The position numbers and the translations under genes are program-made. The notes below the pieces were generated by a model, which made no database searches, was not told the DNA's origin, and worked only from the letters and a program-made list of their open reading frames with translations. From contig CAJWBJ010000008.1 in NCBI GenBank assembly GCA_913020495.1, forward strand, positions 1 to 61,336: a stretch of DNA of 61,336 bases, given 5' to 3'. The stretch is from an uncultured Oleiphilus sp. Its GTDB lineage: Bacteria > Pseudomonadota > Gammaproteobacteria > Pseudomonadales > Oleiphilaceae. Below are positions 17,514 to 26,877 of this stretch, piece after piece (the first letter of the stretch is position 1; every line of letters begins with the position of its first letter).

Positions 17514-19352
17514 AGCCCTAATAAGCCGATCATTAAAACCTTCTTTACTAATTTCCCCTACAATCCTAAGCTTCGTTGTTTCTTTACCTTGATTATTAAA
17601 GAACAGTATAGATGGGGGGCCAAATAATCCATAATGATTGAGTAATTCCTGATTTAGTATTGAGTTTTCTGTGACATCCGCTTTAACTAAATGAAATTGA
17701 TCGAGCTTGTTGCGAATATTAGGGAGTGGGAATACTTGGTTTTCCATTACCAAGCAACTAATACACCAGTCAGCATAAAAATCGACCATCGCGGGAAGCC
17801 CTTTTTGCTTTGCGATCATTAATTGCTGGCTCAGGCCATCAAGGTCATAAATAACTTCAAATTCAACCTTTTTTGCCTGTTGAGAGTCTTGACCTCCCGG
17901 AATAGTGCTTGACCCTCCTAACATTTCAAGCGGTTTTAATGGATCTGTTGCACCTGTAAAGGCACCGATCGCAAGCATAACGGCATACAAAGCAAATAAT
18001 AAGCCTAATCCTTTTGCAATACGTTGCCACCCTGCTTTCGCTGCATCAAAAGCGCCCATTTGTGTTGCAGTTAAACCGAATAGTATTGCCCAAAGACCCA
18101 GGGATGCTTCTGCAGGGATCACTCGACTAATTAACCAAATGGCAACAGCAATTAGCATTACGCCAAATACGGCTTTAACTGTATTCATCCACTCGCCCGC
18201 TTTGGGTAAAAATTTACCTCCGCCAACAGAAATGATAATTAAGGGCACGCCCATTCCAAGACCCAAGGCAAACAAAGATGCACCACCTATTACAGCATCA
18301 GCAGTGCTACTTATGTATAAAAGTGCTCCCGCTAATGGGGCTGAAACACAAGGTGAAACAATTAGGGCTGATAATGCACCGATAAAAAATACACTTATGA
18401 AGTGGCCACCATGTAAGTTCTGGCTGCTTGAATTTAACTTGTCTCGAATAAATGCAGGCAATTGTAGTTCATACAATCCAAACATTGCTAAGGCTAGCAA
18501 AACAAATATGGCTGAAAAGGTAGTGAGCAAATAGGGGTCCTGAAGCGCCGCTTGAATATTAGCGCCCGCACCCAAAAGGCCTGTAATTACACCTGCACTA
18601 GCATAAGTGATTGCCATGCCGAGTACATAAGCGGTGGAAAGTGCGAGTGATCTGCCTATAGTTGGTGATTTTTGACCAGCAATAATGCTTGTAATGATTG
18701 GAATCATTGGAAATACACAGGGGGTGAAGGTTAGCCCCAAACCTAATAGAAAGAAGATACCGATAATCAGAGGTAAGCTACTATTATTCAAAAAATCAAA
18801 AACGCCTGCGGCATCTTCGAGATCATGAGTACTTGGGCTTACTGTATTAGCTGTAGGGCTGTTGGCAGTTTGAGGGGAGGGTGTATCACTTGAAATATAC
18901 ATCAGGTACTGGTGTTTTGGGGGATAACACAGACCTGCTTCTGCACAGCCTTGATAGCTGATTTTTATTTCTGCATCGGTTTGTCCAGCAGGAAGCCGGA
19001 TTGGGAGAAGGATCTCTAGCTGATTTGTAATTACATGGACTTTCCCAAAATAAGGGTCTTCTTTTTCTTTTCCTATTGTTGAGTACTTGGGTTCTCCTAA
19101 TATGACTCCTGGCTGCTGAGATTTGAACTTGAATCTCTCTTTATATAGGTAATAATCATCAGCGATATCCCAGTTAAGTTTTAATCCGTCCTCCGTTATT
19201 TCAGAGCTGAATACAAAAGCTTCATCTACTTTTAGAAACTCAGGTGTTGCAAATGAATTGTCTTGAACTGTATCAAGGCCTCCTAGAGCATACGAATTAA
19301 CACTGACTAAAAAAAATAACGTGAGTAAAGCAGATAACGTACTTCGGAACAT
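17505..19352 (-). CDS. dsbD: Thiol:disulfide interchange protein DsbD
   Basis: DsbD moves electrons from cytoplasmic thioredoxin across the membrane to periplasmic DsbC, and to cytochrome c maturation. The 615 residues are full length: signal peptide (1-22), N-terminal domain with Cys136 and Cys142 (GCAEAGLCYPP), eight-helix middle with Cys212 (FTPCVFP) and Cys335 (SPCVSAP), and a C-terminal thioredoxin domain with CISC at 530-533. The link to cytochrome c maturation fits the cbb3 cluster nearby, though it is not in that operon. Confidence 0.96.
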   Translation of the reverse strand: MFRSTLSALLTLFFLVSVNSYALGGLDTVQDNSFATPEFLKVDEAFVFSSEITEDGLKLNWDIADDYYLYKERFKFKSQQPGVILGEPKYSTIGKEKEDPYFGKVHVITNQLEILLPIRLPAGQTDAEIKISYQGCAEAGLCYPPKHQYLMYISSDTPSPQTANSPTANTVSPSTHDLEDAAGVFDFLNNSSLPLIIGIFFLLGLGLTFTPCVFPMIPIITSIIAGQKSPTIGRSLALSTAYVLGMAITYASAGVITGLLGAGANIQAALQDPYLLTTFSAIFVLLALAMFGLYELQLPAFIRDKLNSSSQNLHGGHFISVFFIGALSALIVSPCVSAPLAGALLYISSTADAVIGGASLFALGLGMGVPLIIISVGGGKFLPKAGEWMNTVKAVFGVMLIAVAIWLISRVIPAEASLGLWAILFGLTATQMGAFDAAKAGWQRIAKGLGLLFALYAVMLAIGAFTGATDPLKPLEMLGGSSTIPGGQDSQQAKKVEFEVIYDLDGLSQQLMIAKQKGLPAMVDFYADWCISCLVMENQVFPLPNIRNKLDQFHLVKADVTENSILNQELLNHYGLFGPPSILFFNNQGKETTKLRIVGEISKEGFNDRLIRALK

Positions 19353-19571
19353 GAAAGCCTTCTTAAACTAAAAATGATTAATGCTTGGAGCTAAATTTAA
19401 CCTTAAAGTTCCAATATGAATGTGAAACACTTCAGAAATGAGTGACTGATTTGTATCAATTGGTATCATTATGCTGTTTTCAGACTTAAGATCTCCTTAA
19501 AATGTGTTAATTTCCTTAAAATACTTATTTGGTCTTTGGTTTGATTATCCAAAACTGTAACGTTTAAAAGC

Positions 19572-19577
19572 GGAGGT
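19572..19577 (+). promoter_or_regulatory. Ribosome binding site of epmC before an ATT codon
   Basis: GGAGGT lies 8 bases upstream of the ATT at 19586. No ATG, GTG or TTG occurs in the epmC frame between the stop at 19565-19567 and the TTG at 19664, so this site supports initiation at ATT. Confidence 0.75.
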
Positions 19578-19585
19578 TTACTGTT

Positions 19586-20143
19586 ATTAGCTCATCTGAA
19601 TTTAATGTCAGCACGCTTGAAAAAATTTTTAATAACCTTTTCAACGAAAGTGAAAAGACTGAATTGATAAGTGGGGGTGATGAGCCTGTCTATTTACCTC
19701 GATCTGATGTTCAGGCATTAGATCAAATTATTACTACTCACGATTATTTTTCTAGTGCTTTGCATGAAGTCAGTCATTGGTGTATCGCAGGGCAAGAGAG
19801 ACGAAAGTTAATAGATTTTGGATATTGGTATGAACCAGATGGTCGAAGTGAAGCCAAGCAAAGAGAATTTGAAGTAGTAGAAGTCAAACCTCAAGCTTTA
19901 GAGTGGTTATTTGCAGAGGCTTGCGGTATTAGGTTTCGTTTAAGTGTCGATAATCTTGAACAAGGTGGTATGGGAGCAAGTGAAGCTTTCAAGCAGGCGG
20001 TACTTGATCAAGCTTTAGATTATTTAGAATTTGATAAGGCGCCAAAAAGAGCAGCCATTTTTATAGCCGCTTTACTTGCTTACTTTCGCCCAAACCAAAG
20101 AAAACTTGAAAAAACAGCTTTTTCTATCGCTGTTTTAGCTTAA
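19586..20143 (+). CDS. epmC: Elongation factor P hydroxylase EpmC (YfcM), likely AUU start
   Basis: EpmC hydroxylates the beta-lysylated lysine of elongation factor P. The protein shows GGDEPVYLP, SALHEVSHWCIAG (metal-site His60, Glu61, His64), DFGYWYEPDGR, and EVKPQALEWLF, all strongly like E. coli YfcM. The first usual start codon in the frame, TTG at 19664, would remove 26 residues that look homologous to YfcM (SSSEFNVSTLEKIFNNLF versus a YEQLIEIFNSCF-type segment). Starting at ATT 19586 gives 185 residues against about 182 in E. coli, and a GGAGGT site is correctly placed. An unnoticed sequence error is the alternative. No EF-P or epmA/B gene is in the window. Confidence 0.85.
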   Translation: MSSSEFNVSTLEKIFNNLFNESEKTELISGGDEPVYLPRSDVQALDQIITTHDYFSSALHEVSHWCIAGQERRKLIDFGYWYEPDGRSEAKQREFEVVEVKPQALEWLFAEACGIRFRLSVDNLEQGGMGASEAFKQAVLDQALDYLEFDKAPKRAAIFIAALLAYFRPNQRKLEKTAFSIAVLA

Positions 20144-20289
20144 AGGCATAAAAATCAAAGTAAGTTGCCTAAAGGAAGCAAGAAAGCTTGCATGGCTGTG
20201 TGATGACGCATAAGCTTTGGTCACTATTTTTCAGGATTCAAATAAATGCGTCACTTTTGTGGTTTGCAGCTTAGTCAGGTGTCAGGTAT

Positions 20290-21633
20290 ATGATGTTAAG
20301 AGGATTTTTTGGCAATAAGAATCGTGATAAAAAAACGCAGCAGAAAACCGCGCCAAGCGTTCCTGAGAAAAAGGCTACTCAAACTCGCTCTCCTAAGGTA
20401 AGTAAACCGAAAACTGAAGTAAAAGCCAAACTAAAACCTTGGTCGTTAGACGAATACAAAGTTGCGCCTGAAGAAGGAAAAACTCGTTTTCATGATCTAG
20501 GTCTAGAGGTATCTTTAGTCCATGGCATCGCTGATTTAAATTACCAGTATTGTAGTGAAATTCAAGCAGAATCATTACCGCATACCTTGAAAGGGCATGA
20601 TGTCATTGGTAAAGCAGCTACAGGCACTGGGAAAACAGCAGCTTTTTTAATTACCATCATTAATGATCTATTCAATCGTCCTATACCAAAGAGCGAACGT
20701 TTCTCAAGTGAACCGCGCGCATTGATCATTGCACCCACACGAGAGTTAGCGCTTCAAATTGAAAAGGATGCAATCGCTTTAACAAAGCATATGGATATAC
20801 CTGTCTATTCCGTATTAGGTGGCATTGATTACCAGAAACAAAAGACTCACGTACGAAATGAAGTGATCGATATTTTAGTAGCGACACCAGGACGTTTAAT
20901 TGATTTTTTAAATAGTGGCGATTTGTATTTAGATCAACTTGATTTTCTTGTGATTGATGAAGCAGATCGCATGTTGGATATGGGATTTATTCCAGATGTG
21001 AAGCGAATAATAAGCCGTTGTTCTAAAGTTGAACAGCGTCAAACGCTACTATTCAGTGCTACATTCAGCGAAGACGTCTTGAATTTAGCGAAACGTTGGA
21101 CGACAAATCCTGTTTTTATAGAAATTGAAGCAGAGCAGCTCACAACTGATACCGTTGAACAAAAAGTATTCATGGTGCCCGCTGACGAAAAGTTGAAGAT
21201 AATTTGTAGTTATATTGAGTCTAATGATGTCACCAAAGCAATTATATTTGGAAATCGACGCGATGAAACGAGAAGGCTCGAAAGCACCTTAAAAGCTAAG
21301 GGAATTAAAGCTGCTCTCTTATCTGGAGAAGTTCCTCAGCATAAGCGTATTAAAACACTTGATCAGTTTAAGAGTGGGCAAATTGAAATCTTGGTTGCGA
21401 CTGATGTTGCAGGGCGAGGTATTCATGTTGATGGTGTCAGCCATGTATTTAATTATAACTTGCCAGAAGTAGCTGAAGATTATGTTCACCGGATAGGGCG
21501 GACAGGCCGAGCTGGTAAAACAGGCGTTTCTATTTCTTTTGCTTGTGAAGATGACGCATTCTTACTACCTGAGATTGAAAAATATATCGGTATGAAGCTG
21601 ACGTGTGAGTATCCAGATTATTTGTTAGATTAA
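20290..21633 (+). CDS. rhlB: DEAD-box RNA helicase RhlB
   Basis: RhlB unwinds RNA and is part of the RNA degradosome in gammaproteobacteria. The 447-residue protein has a basic, disordered N-terminal extension (about 1-65), then ATGTGKT (motif I, Lys115), PTRELALQ, DEAD at 223-226 followed by RMLDMGFIPDV, SAT, and HRIGRTGRAG. The DEADRMLDMGFIPDV block and short C-terminus favour RhlB over RhlE or SrmB. The N-terminal extension resembles pseudomonad RhlB. Helicase RhlB is unrelated to the rhamnosyltransferase of the same name. Confidence 0.88.
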   Translation: MMLRGFFGNKNRDKKTQQKTAPSVPEKKATQTRSPKVSKPKTEVKAKLKPWSLDEYKVAPEEGKTRFHDLGLEVSLVHGIADLNYQYCSEIQAESLPHTLKGHDVIGKAATGTGKTAAFLITIINDLFNRPIPKSERFSSEPRALIIAPTRELALQIEKDAIALTKHMDIPVYSVLGGIDYQKQKTHVRNEVIDILVATPGRLIDFLNSGDLYLDQLDFLVIDEADRMLDMGFIPDVKRIISRCSKVEQRQTLLFSATFSEDVLNLAKRWTTNPVFIEIEAEQLTTDTVEQKVFMVPADEKLKIICSYIESNDVTKAIIFGNRRDETRRLESTLKAKGIKAALLSGEVPQHKRIKTLDQFKSGQIEILVATDVAGRGIHVDGVSHVFNYNLPEVAEDYVHRIGRTGRAGKTGVSISFACEDDAFLLPEIEKYIGMKLTCEYPDYLLD

Positions 21634-21665
21634 CTTAATGGTCTAAATAGAGTACGAGAATAAAA

Positions 21666-22814
21666 ATGAATATAGTTGCTGACGAGAACATTCCTTTACT
21701 TTCTCGTTTTTTCGGTGAAATTGGTCATGTCACCCAGCTTGCCGGTAGAAATATTAAAGCACAAGATCTAGCGAATGCTGATGTTCTAATTGTGCGTTCT
21801 GTGACTCAGGTAAATCAGACACTTCTCGAAAATAGCCCCGTAAAATTTGTTGGTAGTTGTACGATTGGTATGGATCATATTGATACCCAGTACCTCGACC
21901 AACAAAACATTCGTTATGCGAATGCACCTGGCTGTAATGCTAACTCCGTTGTTGAATATATCTTAAGTTGCCTTTCCATTTTGACCGAGACTCATCGACT
22001 TGATTGGGGCGCGATGAGTGTGGGTATTATTGGTTATGGAAATGTAGGAAGCCGGTTAGCTAAACGTTTAGATAAATTGGGTATTGCTTATAAAGCGTGC
22101 GACCCGTTACTTGACTTATCTGTGCAGGAACAAGAGTCTTTGGTTTCATTAGAAGATGTACTTGCTTGCGATATTATCTCACTGCATGTCCCGCTGACCA
22201 AAGATGGAGAGTATCCAACTCATTATATGATTAATGAGCATGTGCTTAGTCAATTACGTGATGACCAAGTACTTATAAATACCTGTCGTGGCGCAGTGAT
22301 TAATAATGATCACCTTCTTGAGCACTTAAGAAAGCATGGGCGATTTACTGCAATTTTAGATGTTTGGGAAAATGAACCTGAAGTAAATGTTGAACTTGCG
22401 AAGAGCGTATTAATCGGTACGCCCCATATCGCGGGATATAGCTTTGACGGAAAAGTTGCAGGGACTGAAATGATTTACCATGCGCTTTGTAAGTTTTTAG
22501 GTTTGCCGCTCAGGCATACCTCTGGGCAGTTCCTAGAGGAGCCCCCGCTATCCAAAATGGCCTTTACTTCGACGGCTGATATTGATTGGTGTCTTCATAC
22601 TGCCATTCGAGCGTGCTTTGATGTTCGTCATGATCATAGCTTATTGCAGTCTACCTTATCATTGTCAGCGCTTGAGCGTGGTGCTGCTTTTGATGCTTTC
22701 AGAAAGTCTTATCGCTGTCGTCGAGAATTCTCTGGCGTTAAAGTTCAGCTTAAACAGGTCGATTCAGAGTTACATAGCAAATTTAAAGCGCTTGGCTTTA
22801 ATATTAAAACTTAA
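21666..22814 (+). CDS. pdxB: Erythronate-4-phosphate dehydrogenase
   Basis: PdxB oxidises 4-phosphoerythronate in vitamin B6 synthesis. The 382 residues have the D-2-hydroxyacid dehydrogenase fold: MNIVADENIPLL start, GIIGYGNVGSRLAKRL nucleotide loop, and catalytic regions NTCRGAVI (Arg), DVWENEP (Glu) and GTPHIAGYS (His). The DUF3410-type dimerisation domain typical of PdxB follows at the C-terminus. It is 32 bases after rhlB and 11 bases before the PilZ gene. Confidence 0.95.
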   Translation: MNIVADENIPLLSRFFGEIGHVTQLAGRNIKAQDLANADVLIVRSVTQVNQTLLENSPVKFVGSCTIGMDHIDTQYLDQQNIRYANAPGCNANSVVEYILSCLSILTETHRLDWGAMSVGIIGYGNVGSRLAKRLDKLGIAYKACDPLLDLSVQEQESLVSLEDVLACDIISLHVPLTKDGEYPTHYMINEHVLSQLRDDQVLINTCRGAVINNDHLLEHLRKHGRFTAILDVWENEPEVNVELAKSVLIGTPHIAGYSFDGKVAGTEMIYHALCKFLGLPLRHTSGQFLEEPPLSKMAFTSTADIDWCLHTAIRACFDVRHDHSLLQSTLSLSALERGAAFDAFRKSYRCRREFSGVKVQLKQVDSELHSKFKALGFNIKT

Positions 22815-22825
22815 GAGCGACTATT

Positions 22826-23509
22826 GTGGGTGAAGTATCCTCTCTGCCAGAACAAAAAGAACAGTCTGAGAACTTTGCAGATCTAAGTTTAACGATTGGC
22901 TCAATCTTAACCATTGAGACGATCTCACCAGTTAGAAAGTACCCTGTACATTTACTGGGTTATTCAGAAAACCGAAGCATACTTGTTTCAAGTCCTCTTC
23001 GAGAAGGAAAAGAAGTATTACTTGATAAGAACAGTGTTTTAGCTGTTCGATTATTGGTTGGAAAGAAAGTCTGCGCTTTTGAAACCAAAGTATTGTATCG
23101 CTCAATTCAACCCTACACATACTATCATTTGGCTTACCCTGAAGTAATTACGGCATTACAGGTCAGAAACTCCGAGCGTGTTGATACCTTAATTGAAACG
23201 GATGTTGATAGTGATTTTGATATTATTGGTGACTGGCCAAGAGCTGCACAGATTAATAATATCAGTAAGAGCGGTGCGCGCATGGTGTCGCAGCGTCGTC
23301 TTGGTGAAAAAGGTCAGGAAGTACTTTTACAATTCGAAGTAACTGTAAGTGGAATAGATAAACGAGTCTGTTTACCGAGTATTATTCGTAACGTCGAAAA
23401 AAATGAGACAGACGAAGGTGAGCAATACATCATAGGTGTTCAATTTCTGGATCTAACAGACGAAGAAACATTGACTTTATCGACGTATATTTATGAAAAT
23501 GAAAAATAG
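22826..23509 (+). CDS. YcgR-like PilZ domain protein, c-di-GMP binding
   Basis: A 227-residue protein with an N-terminal YcgR-type beta domain (about 20-105) and a C-terminal PilZ domain (about 110-225). The c-di-GMP motifs are visible: RxxxR at Arg114-Arg118 and NxSxxG at Asn145-Gly150. YcgR-type proteins slow flagellar motors when c-di-GMP is high. Translation starts at GTG. It is 11 bases after pdxB. No flagellar genes lie in the window, so the target could also be a different c-di-GMP-controlled process. Confidence 0.82.
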   Translation: MGEVSSLPEQKEQSENFADLSLTIGSILTIETISPVRKYPVHLLGYSENRSILVSSPLREGKEVLLDKNSVLAVRLLVGKKVCAFETKVLYRSIQPYTYYHLAYPEVITALQVRNSERVDTLIETDVDSDFDIIGDWPRAAQINNISKSGARMVSQRRLGEKGQEVLLQFEVTVSGIDKRVCLPSIIRNVEKNETDEGEQYIIGVQFLDLTDEETLTLSTYIYENEK

Positions 23510-23592
23510 TATGTCTCTTATTTACCGACAAATCGCACCAAAGTAGCTAACTTCTTCGCTTTCAACGTATATAAATAAAGAAATATCGAACT

Positions 23593-24762
23593 ATGCCAAG
23601 CCCTGATGAAAACCCCAAAACATTTAGATTAGGTCTAGTTATCAATCCGCTTGCTGGTTTAGGTGGGCCCGCAGGACTTAAGGGGAGTGATCATCAAGAC
23701 ACTGCTTTGCTGGCTCATGAAAGAGGTGTGAGCTCTGTTGTAAATGAACGGGTCGGTATCGTATTATCTGACTTAAAGGATCGTTTGGGTAATTCCGGTC
23801 ACCGTCTACAGATAATTACTGCAAGTGGTGCAATGGGTGAGATGGCATGCACCCCCTTCAATGACTTTTTTAAAGTAGAGATTGTTTACTCCTCTCCTGA
23901 GAGAACCACTGCTCATGACACGCTTAATGCCGCCAGATTAATTAAAGCTCAATGTGTTGACTTATTGGTATTTGCGGGTGGGGATGGTACGGCCCGTGAT
24001 GTTTATCAGGCTATTGGAGAAGGTTTAGCTGTTTTGGGCTTGCCTGCAGGTGTAAAGATGCATTCAGGTGTCTTTGCGGTCACCCCCAAAGCGGTTGCGT
24101 CAGTTATTCAAAGCCTAATGAATCATCGATTAGTTTCAGCTCGTATGGCCGAGGTTAGAGATATTGATGAGCAAGCTTTTTCGCAAGGCCGTGTGAGCAC
24201 ACAATATTTTGGAGAAATGCTAATCCCTGATGATCAGCTTTTAGTTCAGTGTGTTAAGTGCTCAGGAATGATTGAAGATGAGCTTATGCTTGATGAGCTG
24301 TGTGCTTTTATCACTGAAGATCTGGAAGATGACACCTTGTATGTTTTAGGTTCAGGTGGGACGCTAAAAGCATTGAAATCAACCATGGGTATTGAAAAAC
24401 CAACCTTGTTGGGAGTCGATGTTTGGTATCAAGGTGAAGTGGTCGCGCACGATGTTCACGAAACGCAATTATATGACCTTGTGCAACAGTATTCTAAAGT
24501 TCGCATCTTGCTGTCAATTATTGGTGGGCAAGGGGTTATTCTGGGAAGAGGGAACCAACAAATCAGTCCGCGTATAATTGAGTATGTCGGTTTGGATAAA
24601 CTTCAGTTTTTAGCCACTCAAAGTAAAATACTTGCTCTTGAGGGAAAGCCTTTACGTATTGATAGTGGTTCTGACGAGCTTGATCGTAAGTTGTCAGGGT
24701 TTCATAAAATTCTTTGTGCTTATGATGACGCCTTATTGTATGAAGTTCGCTATCTAGATTAA
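23593..24762 (+). CDS. ATP-NAD kinase family protein (AcoX-like)
   Basis: A 389-residue protein with an NAD-kinase fold: LVINPLAGLGGPAGLKGSD near residue 15 and GGDGTARDV at 129-137, the nucleotide/ATP loop of the family. It is longer than housekeeping NadK (about 290) and belongs to the ATP-NAD kinase group related to AcoX, whose substrate is not known. The YVLGSGGTLKAL block near residue 255 is typical of this group. It should not be taken as NadK. It follows the PilZ gene after 83 bases. Confidence 0.78.
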   Translation: MPSPDENPKTFRLGLVINPLAGLGGPAGLKGSDHQDTALLAHERGVSSVVNERVGIVLSDLKDRLGNSGHRLQIITASGAMGEMACTPFNDFFKVEIVYSSPERTTAHDTLNAARLIKAQCVDLLVFAGGDGTARDVYQAIGEGLAVLGLPAGVKMHSGVFAVTPKAVASVIQSLMNHRLVSARMAEVRDIDEQAFSQGRVSTQYFGEMLIPDDQLLVQCVKCSGMIEDELMLDELCAFITEDLEDDTLYVLGSGGTLKALKSTMGIEKPTLLGVDVWYQGEVVAHDVHETQLYDLVQQYSKVRILLSIIGGQGVILGRGNQQISPRIIEYVGLDKLQFLATQSKILALEGKPLRIDSGSDELDRKLSGFHKILCAYDDALLYEVRYLD

Positions 24763-25075
24763 GAATTTTCTATCAGGGCTGTTGACATTTTTCTGCATGC
24801 AACTCATTATCGAAACCTATGAATATATTTACTTCTTTTAAACGCGTTATGCGCCCCGCGAAAGCGGCATTCGTCCTCTGGCATATTTGTGTCATGAGAG
24901 CGATCAGCGCTGTGAGTTTGATAGAAGCAAAACGATAACCCCCCCCTTCTTTCAGTCACAGCAGATTATTGCGGTGGCTTATTTCTCAATGTTTTCCCAA
25001 CATCTAAAAAATAAAACCACTGCATGAACTTTTGTCTAGAAAGATAATTTTTGTTCAAATGCAGGAGTAAGTACG
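24763..25075. other. 313-base gap between the ATP-NAD kinase-like gene and the EamA gene
   Basis: No convincing gene, terminator or promoter is seen. A GC-richer stretch near 24849-24960 carries a 29-codon reading frame with no ribosome site, and a run of C at about 24938-24945. Confidence 0.5.
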
Positions 25076-25975
25076 ATGTCAGTGCCAGTGGCTTATGCCA
25101 CCATTATAATTATTTGGTCTACCACGCCTTTGGGTATTACCTGGAGTAATGAAACCTTAAGTCCCGTTGCAGCAGTTACAATCCGTATGAGTCTTGCCGC
25201 TGTGATTGGCTATGCCTTGTTGAAAGTGTTCCGGGTACAAATTTCATGGTCGGCCAAGGCGCTTCGAACTTACGCTTTTTCTTTGATGGGGATTTTTGTT
25301 GCCATGTTATGCACCTATACGGCGGCACAATACATTCCTTCTGGTTTGATTTCGGTGATGTATGCTTTATCACCGGTATTATCTAATTTATTCGCTTACA
25401 TCCTGCTAGGAAAAGGAGATTTTTCTACGACAAGATGGGCTTCATTTATCATCTCTTTCATAGGTTTAACGGTGATTTGTTTCGACGATTGGGTATTGCA
25501 TCAGAATGGCTGGATTGGTGTTGTGTTGTTGTTGGTTGCGGTATCATGTTATAGCTTGAGTGGCGTATTAGTTCAACGTGAAGCTTTCCATGCTCATCCC
25601 CTAAGCTTAACAGTAGGAACGCTAGTGCTATCGGTACCCTTATTTATTTTAAGCTGGTGGGTATTTGATGGCGCATTACCGGTTGTAGACTGGAGTAGTC
25701 AGTCCCCTTGGGCTGTATTATATTTAGCTTTATTTGGTTCACTGTTAGGCTTTGCATCGTATTTCTATATCGTCAGGCAGTTAGGGGCGACAGCGGTTGC
25801 AATGGTGACACTGATTACCCCAATACTAGCCTTGATTTTAGGGAATGTATTGAATGATGAGTCGATCACGCCACAGATTATGTTCGGTACGGCTTGTGTA
25901 CTATTAGGCTTGGTGTTGTATTACCGAAACGACCAGATACTTCGGGTGCCAAGAATATTTCAGAAATCAGTATAA
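25076..25975 (+). CDS. EamA/DMT family transporter
   Basis: A 299-residue membrane protein with about ten hydrophobic helices arranged as two EamA repeats; IIIWSTTPLGITWS at the start and LITPILALILGNVLNDE in the second repeat are typical of drug/metabolite transporters. Family members export amino acids, sugars or other small molecules; the substrate cannot be read here. It has a good ribosome site (AGGAG, 8 bases upstream). It is convergent with the SIMPL gene across a long inverted repeat. Confidence 0.85.
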   Translation: MSVPVAYATIIIIWSTTPLGITWSNETLSPVAAVTIRMSLAAVIGYALLKVFRVQISWSAKALRTYAFSLMGIFVAMLCTYTAAQYIPSGLISVMYALSPVLSNLFAYILLGKGDFSTTRWASFIISFIGLTVICFDDWVLHQNGWIGVVLLLVAVSCYSLSGVLVQREAFHAHPLSLTVGTLVLSVPLFILSWWVFDGALPVVDWSSQSPWAVLYLALFGSLLGFASYFYIVRQLGATAVAMVTLITPILALILGNVLNDESITPQIMFGTACVLLGLVLYYRNDQILRVPRIFQKSV

Positions 25976-26011
25976 GTTCAAATCAGGTTCGTAATTGAAC
26001 GTGGTAACTGG

Positions 26012-26060
26012 GTGCGTTTGCCCTCCATAAATGTATTTCATCTATGAAGGGCAAACGCAC
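26012..26060. terminator. Long inverted repeat between convergent genes, possible bidirectional terminator
   Basis: The 18-base arms 26012-26029 and 26043-26060 are complementary except for one position, around a 13-base loop; short AACT/AGTT flanks extend the stem. T-runs are weak on both sides, so termination is probable from position but not certain. Confidence 0.55.
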
Positions 26061-26076
26061 AGTTTATCTGAAAGGC

Positions 26077-26787
26077 TTACTTAAATGTGAAGGCAGCATC
26101 AATACTGGCTTTAAACTCAATGTCTTTTTGTTGATAAGAAGGGGAGGCTGAAGCGTTTGATGCCATTTCAGCTTTCATCATGGTTCTCATTACTCTGTGA
26201 TCTTGGCTGGTTCGGTGGTTAACACTGTGAATGGTATCAAGTTGAACGTCATAACCTTCAGCAATTTGTTGAGCAACATTTCGAGAGTTACGAATTGCAT
26301 TAGCGAGAGCTTCTGCTTTGGTAAAGCCTGGATCACTTAAACCAAACTGGATTTGATTTAAGTGAGTAACCTTACTTTTAGTGATTTCTTTGATTAGGTC
26401 TTCAAGTTGTTCCAGGTTTTTAAGTGTAAAACTGACTTGTCGACTCACTTGATACCCTAAAAGTTGTTGTTGATTATTTCGGTAATCATATTGAGGGTAA
26501 ATTTGTGTCTGGCTGCTATCGAGTGAAGACGTATCAAGCTCAAATTTAGCCAATTTTTTTAATAATGTTTTGACGTGATCATCAACCTCTTCACGAGCTT
26601 GTTCGACTTCGAGTTGTTTTGCGACGAAATCAAGGTGAAGTTCGACTTGGTCGGGTTGTGCAGTCGCTTTCCCTTCTGCAGTGACGTGAATTAAGGGTAA
26701 ATTTTTCTCTGCATACGTTACAGTAGAGAACATGAAAATTAATAGTGTCAGGGATTGAATCAATGTGCGAGTTAAATAGGGCGTCAT
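26077..26787 (-). CDS. SIMPL domain (DUF541) periplasmic protein
   Basis: This 236-residue protein has a signal peptide (about 1-26) and the SIMPL/DUF541 fold, recognised from HVTAEGKATAQPDQVELHLDF, the YQVSRQVSFTLKNLEQL segment and the repeated long helix with ARNSRNVAQQIAEGY-type pattern. E. coli YggE of this family has been linked to oxidative stress protection. It is a single gene. Confidence 0.85.
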   Translation of the reverse strand: MTPYLTRTLIQSLTLLIFMFSTVTYAEKNLPLIHVTAEGKATAQPDQVELHLDFVAKQLEVEQAREEVDDHVKTLLKKLAKFELDTSSLDSSQTQIYPQYDYRNNQQQLLGYQVSRQVSFTLKNLEQLEDLIKEITKSKVTHLNQIQFGLSDPGFTKAEALANAIRNSRNVAQQIAEGYDVQLDTIHSVNHRTSQDHRVMRTMMKAEMASNASASPSYQQKDIEFKASIDAAFTFK

Positions 26788-26877
26788 AGACGAGTTCCTG
26801 TTAATTGGTATGATTATCTGGCTTCAAGTAATTCGTATAAAAAAATGAACTAAGAAACCTTAACAGCAGAGGACGGC

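Noticed and set aside
17905-18534. 209-codon open frame on the plus strand inside dsbD
   Set aside because: It is antisense to a full-length DsbD with all its cysteines; its product is proline-rich, without family marks or a ribosome site.
19664-20143. TTG 19664 as start of epmC
   Set aside because: It would drop residues homologous to YfcM and has no ribosome site; the ATT at 19586 fits better.
24849-24938. 29-codon reading frame in a GC-richer stretch of the gap after the NAD-kinase-like gene
   Set aside because: No ribosome site and no recognisable sequence; short frames of this size occur by chance.
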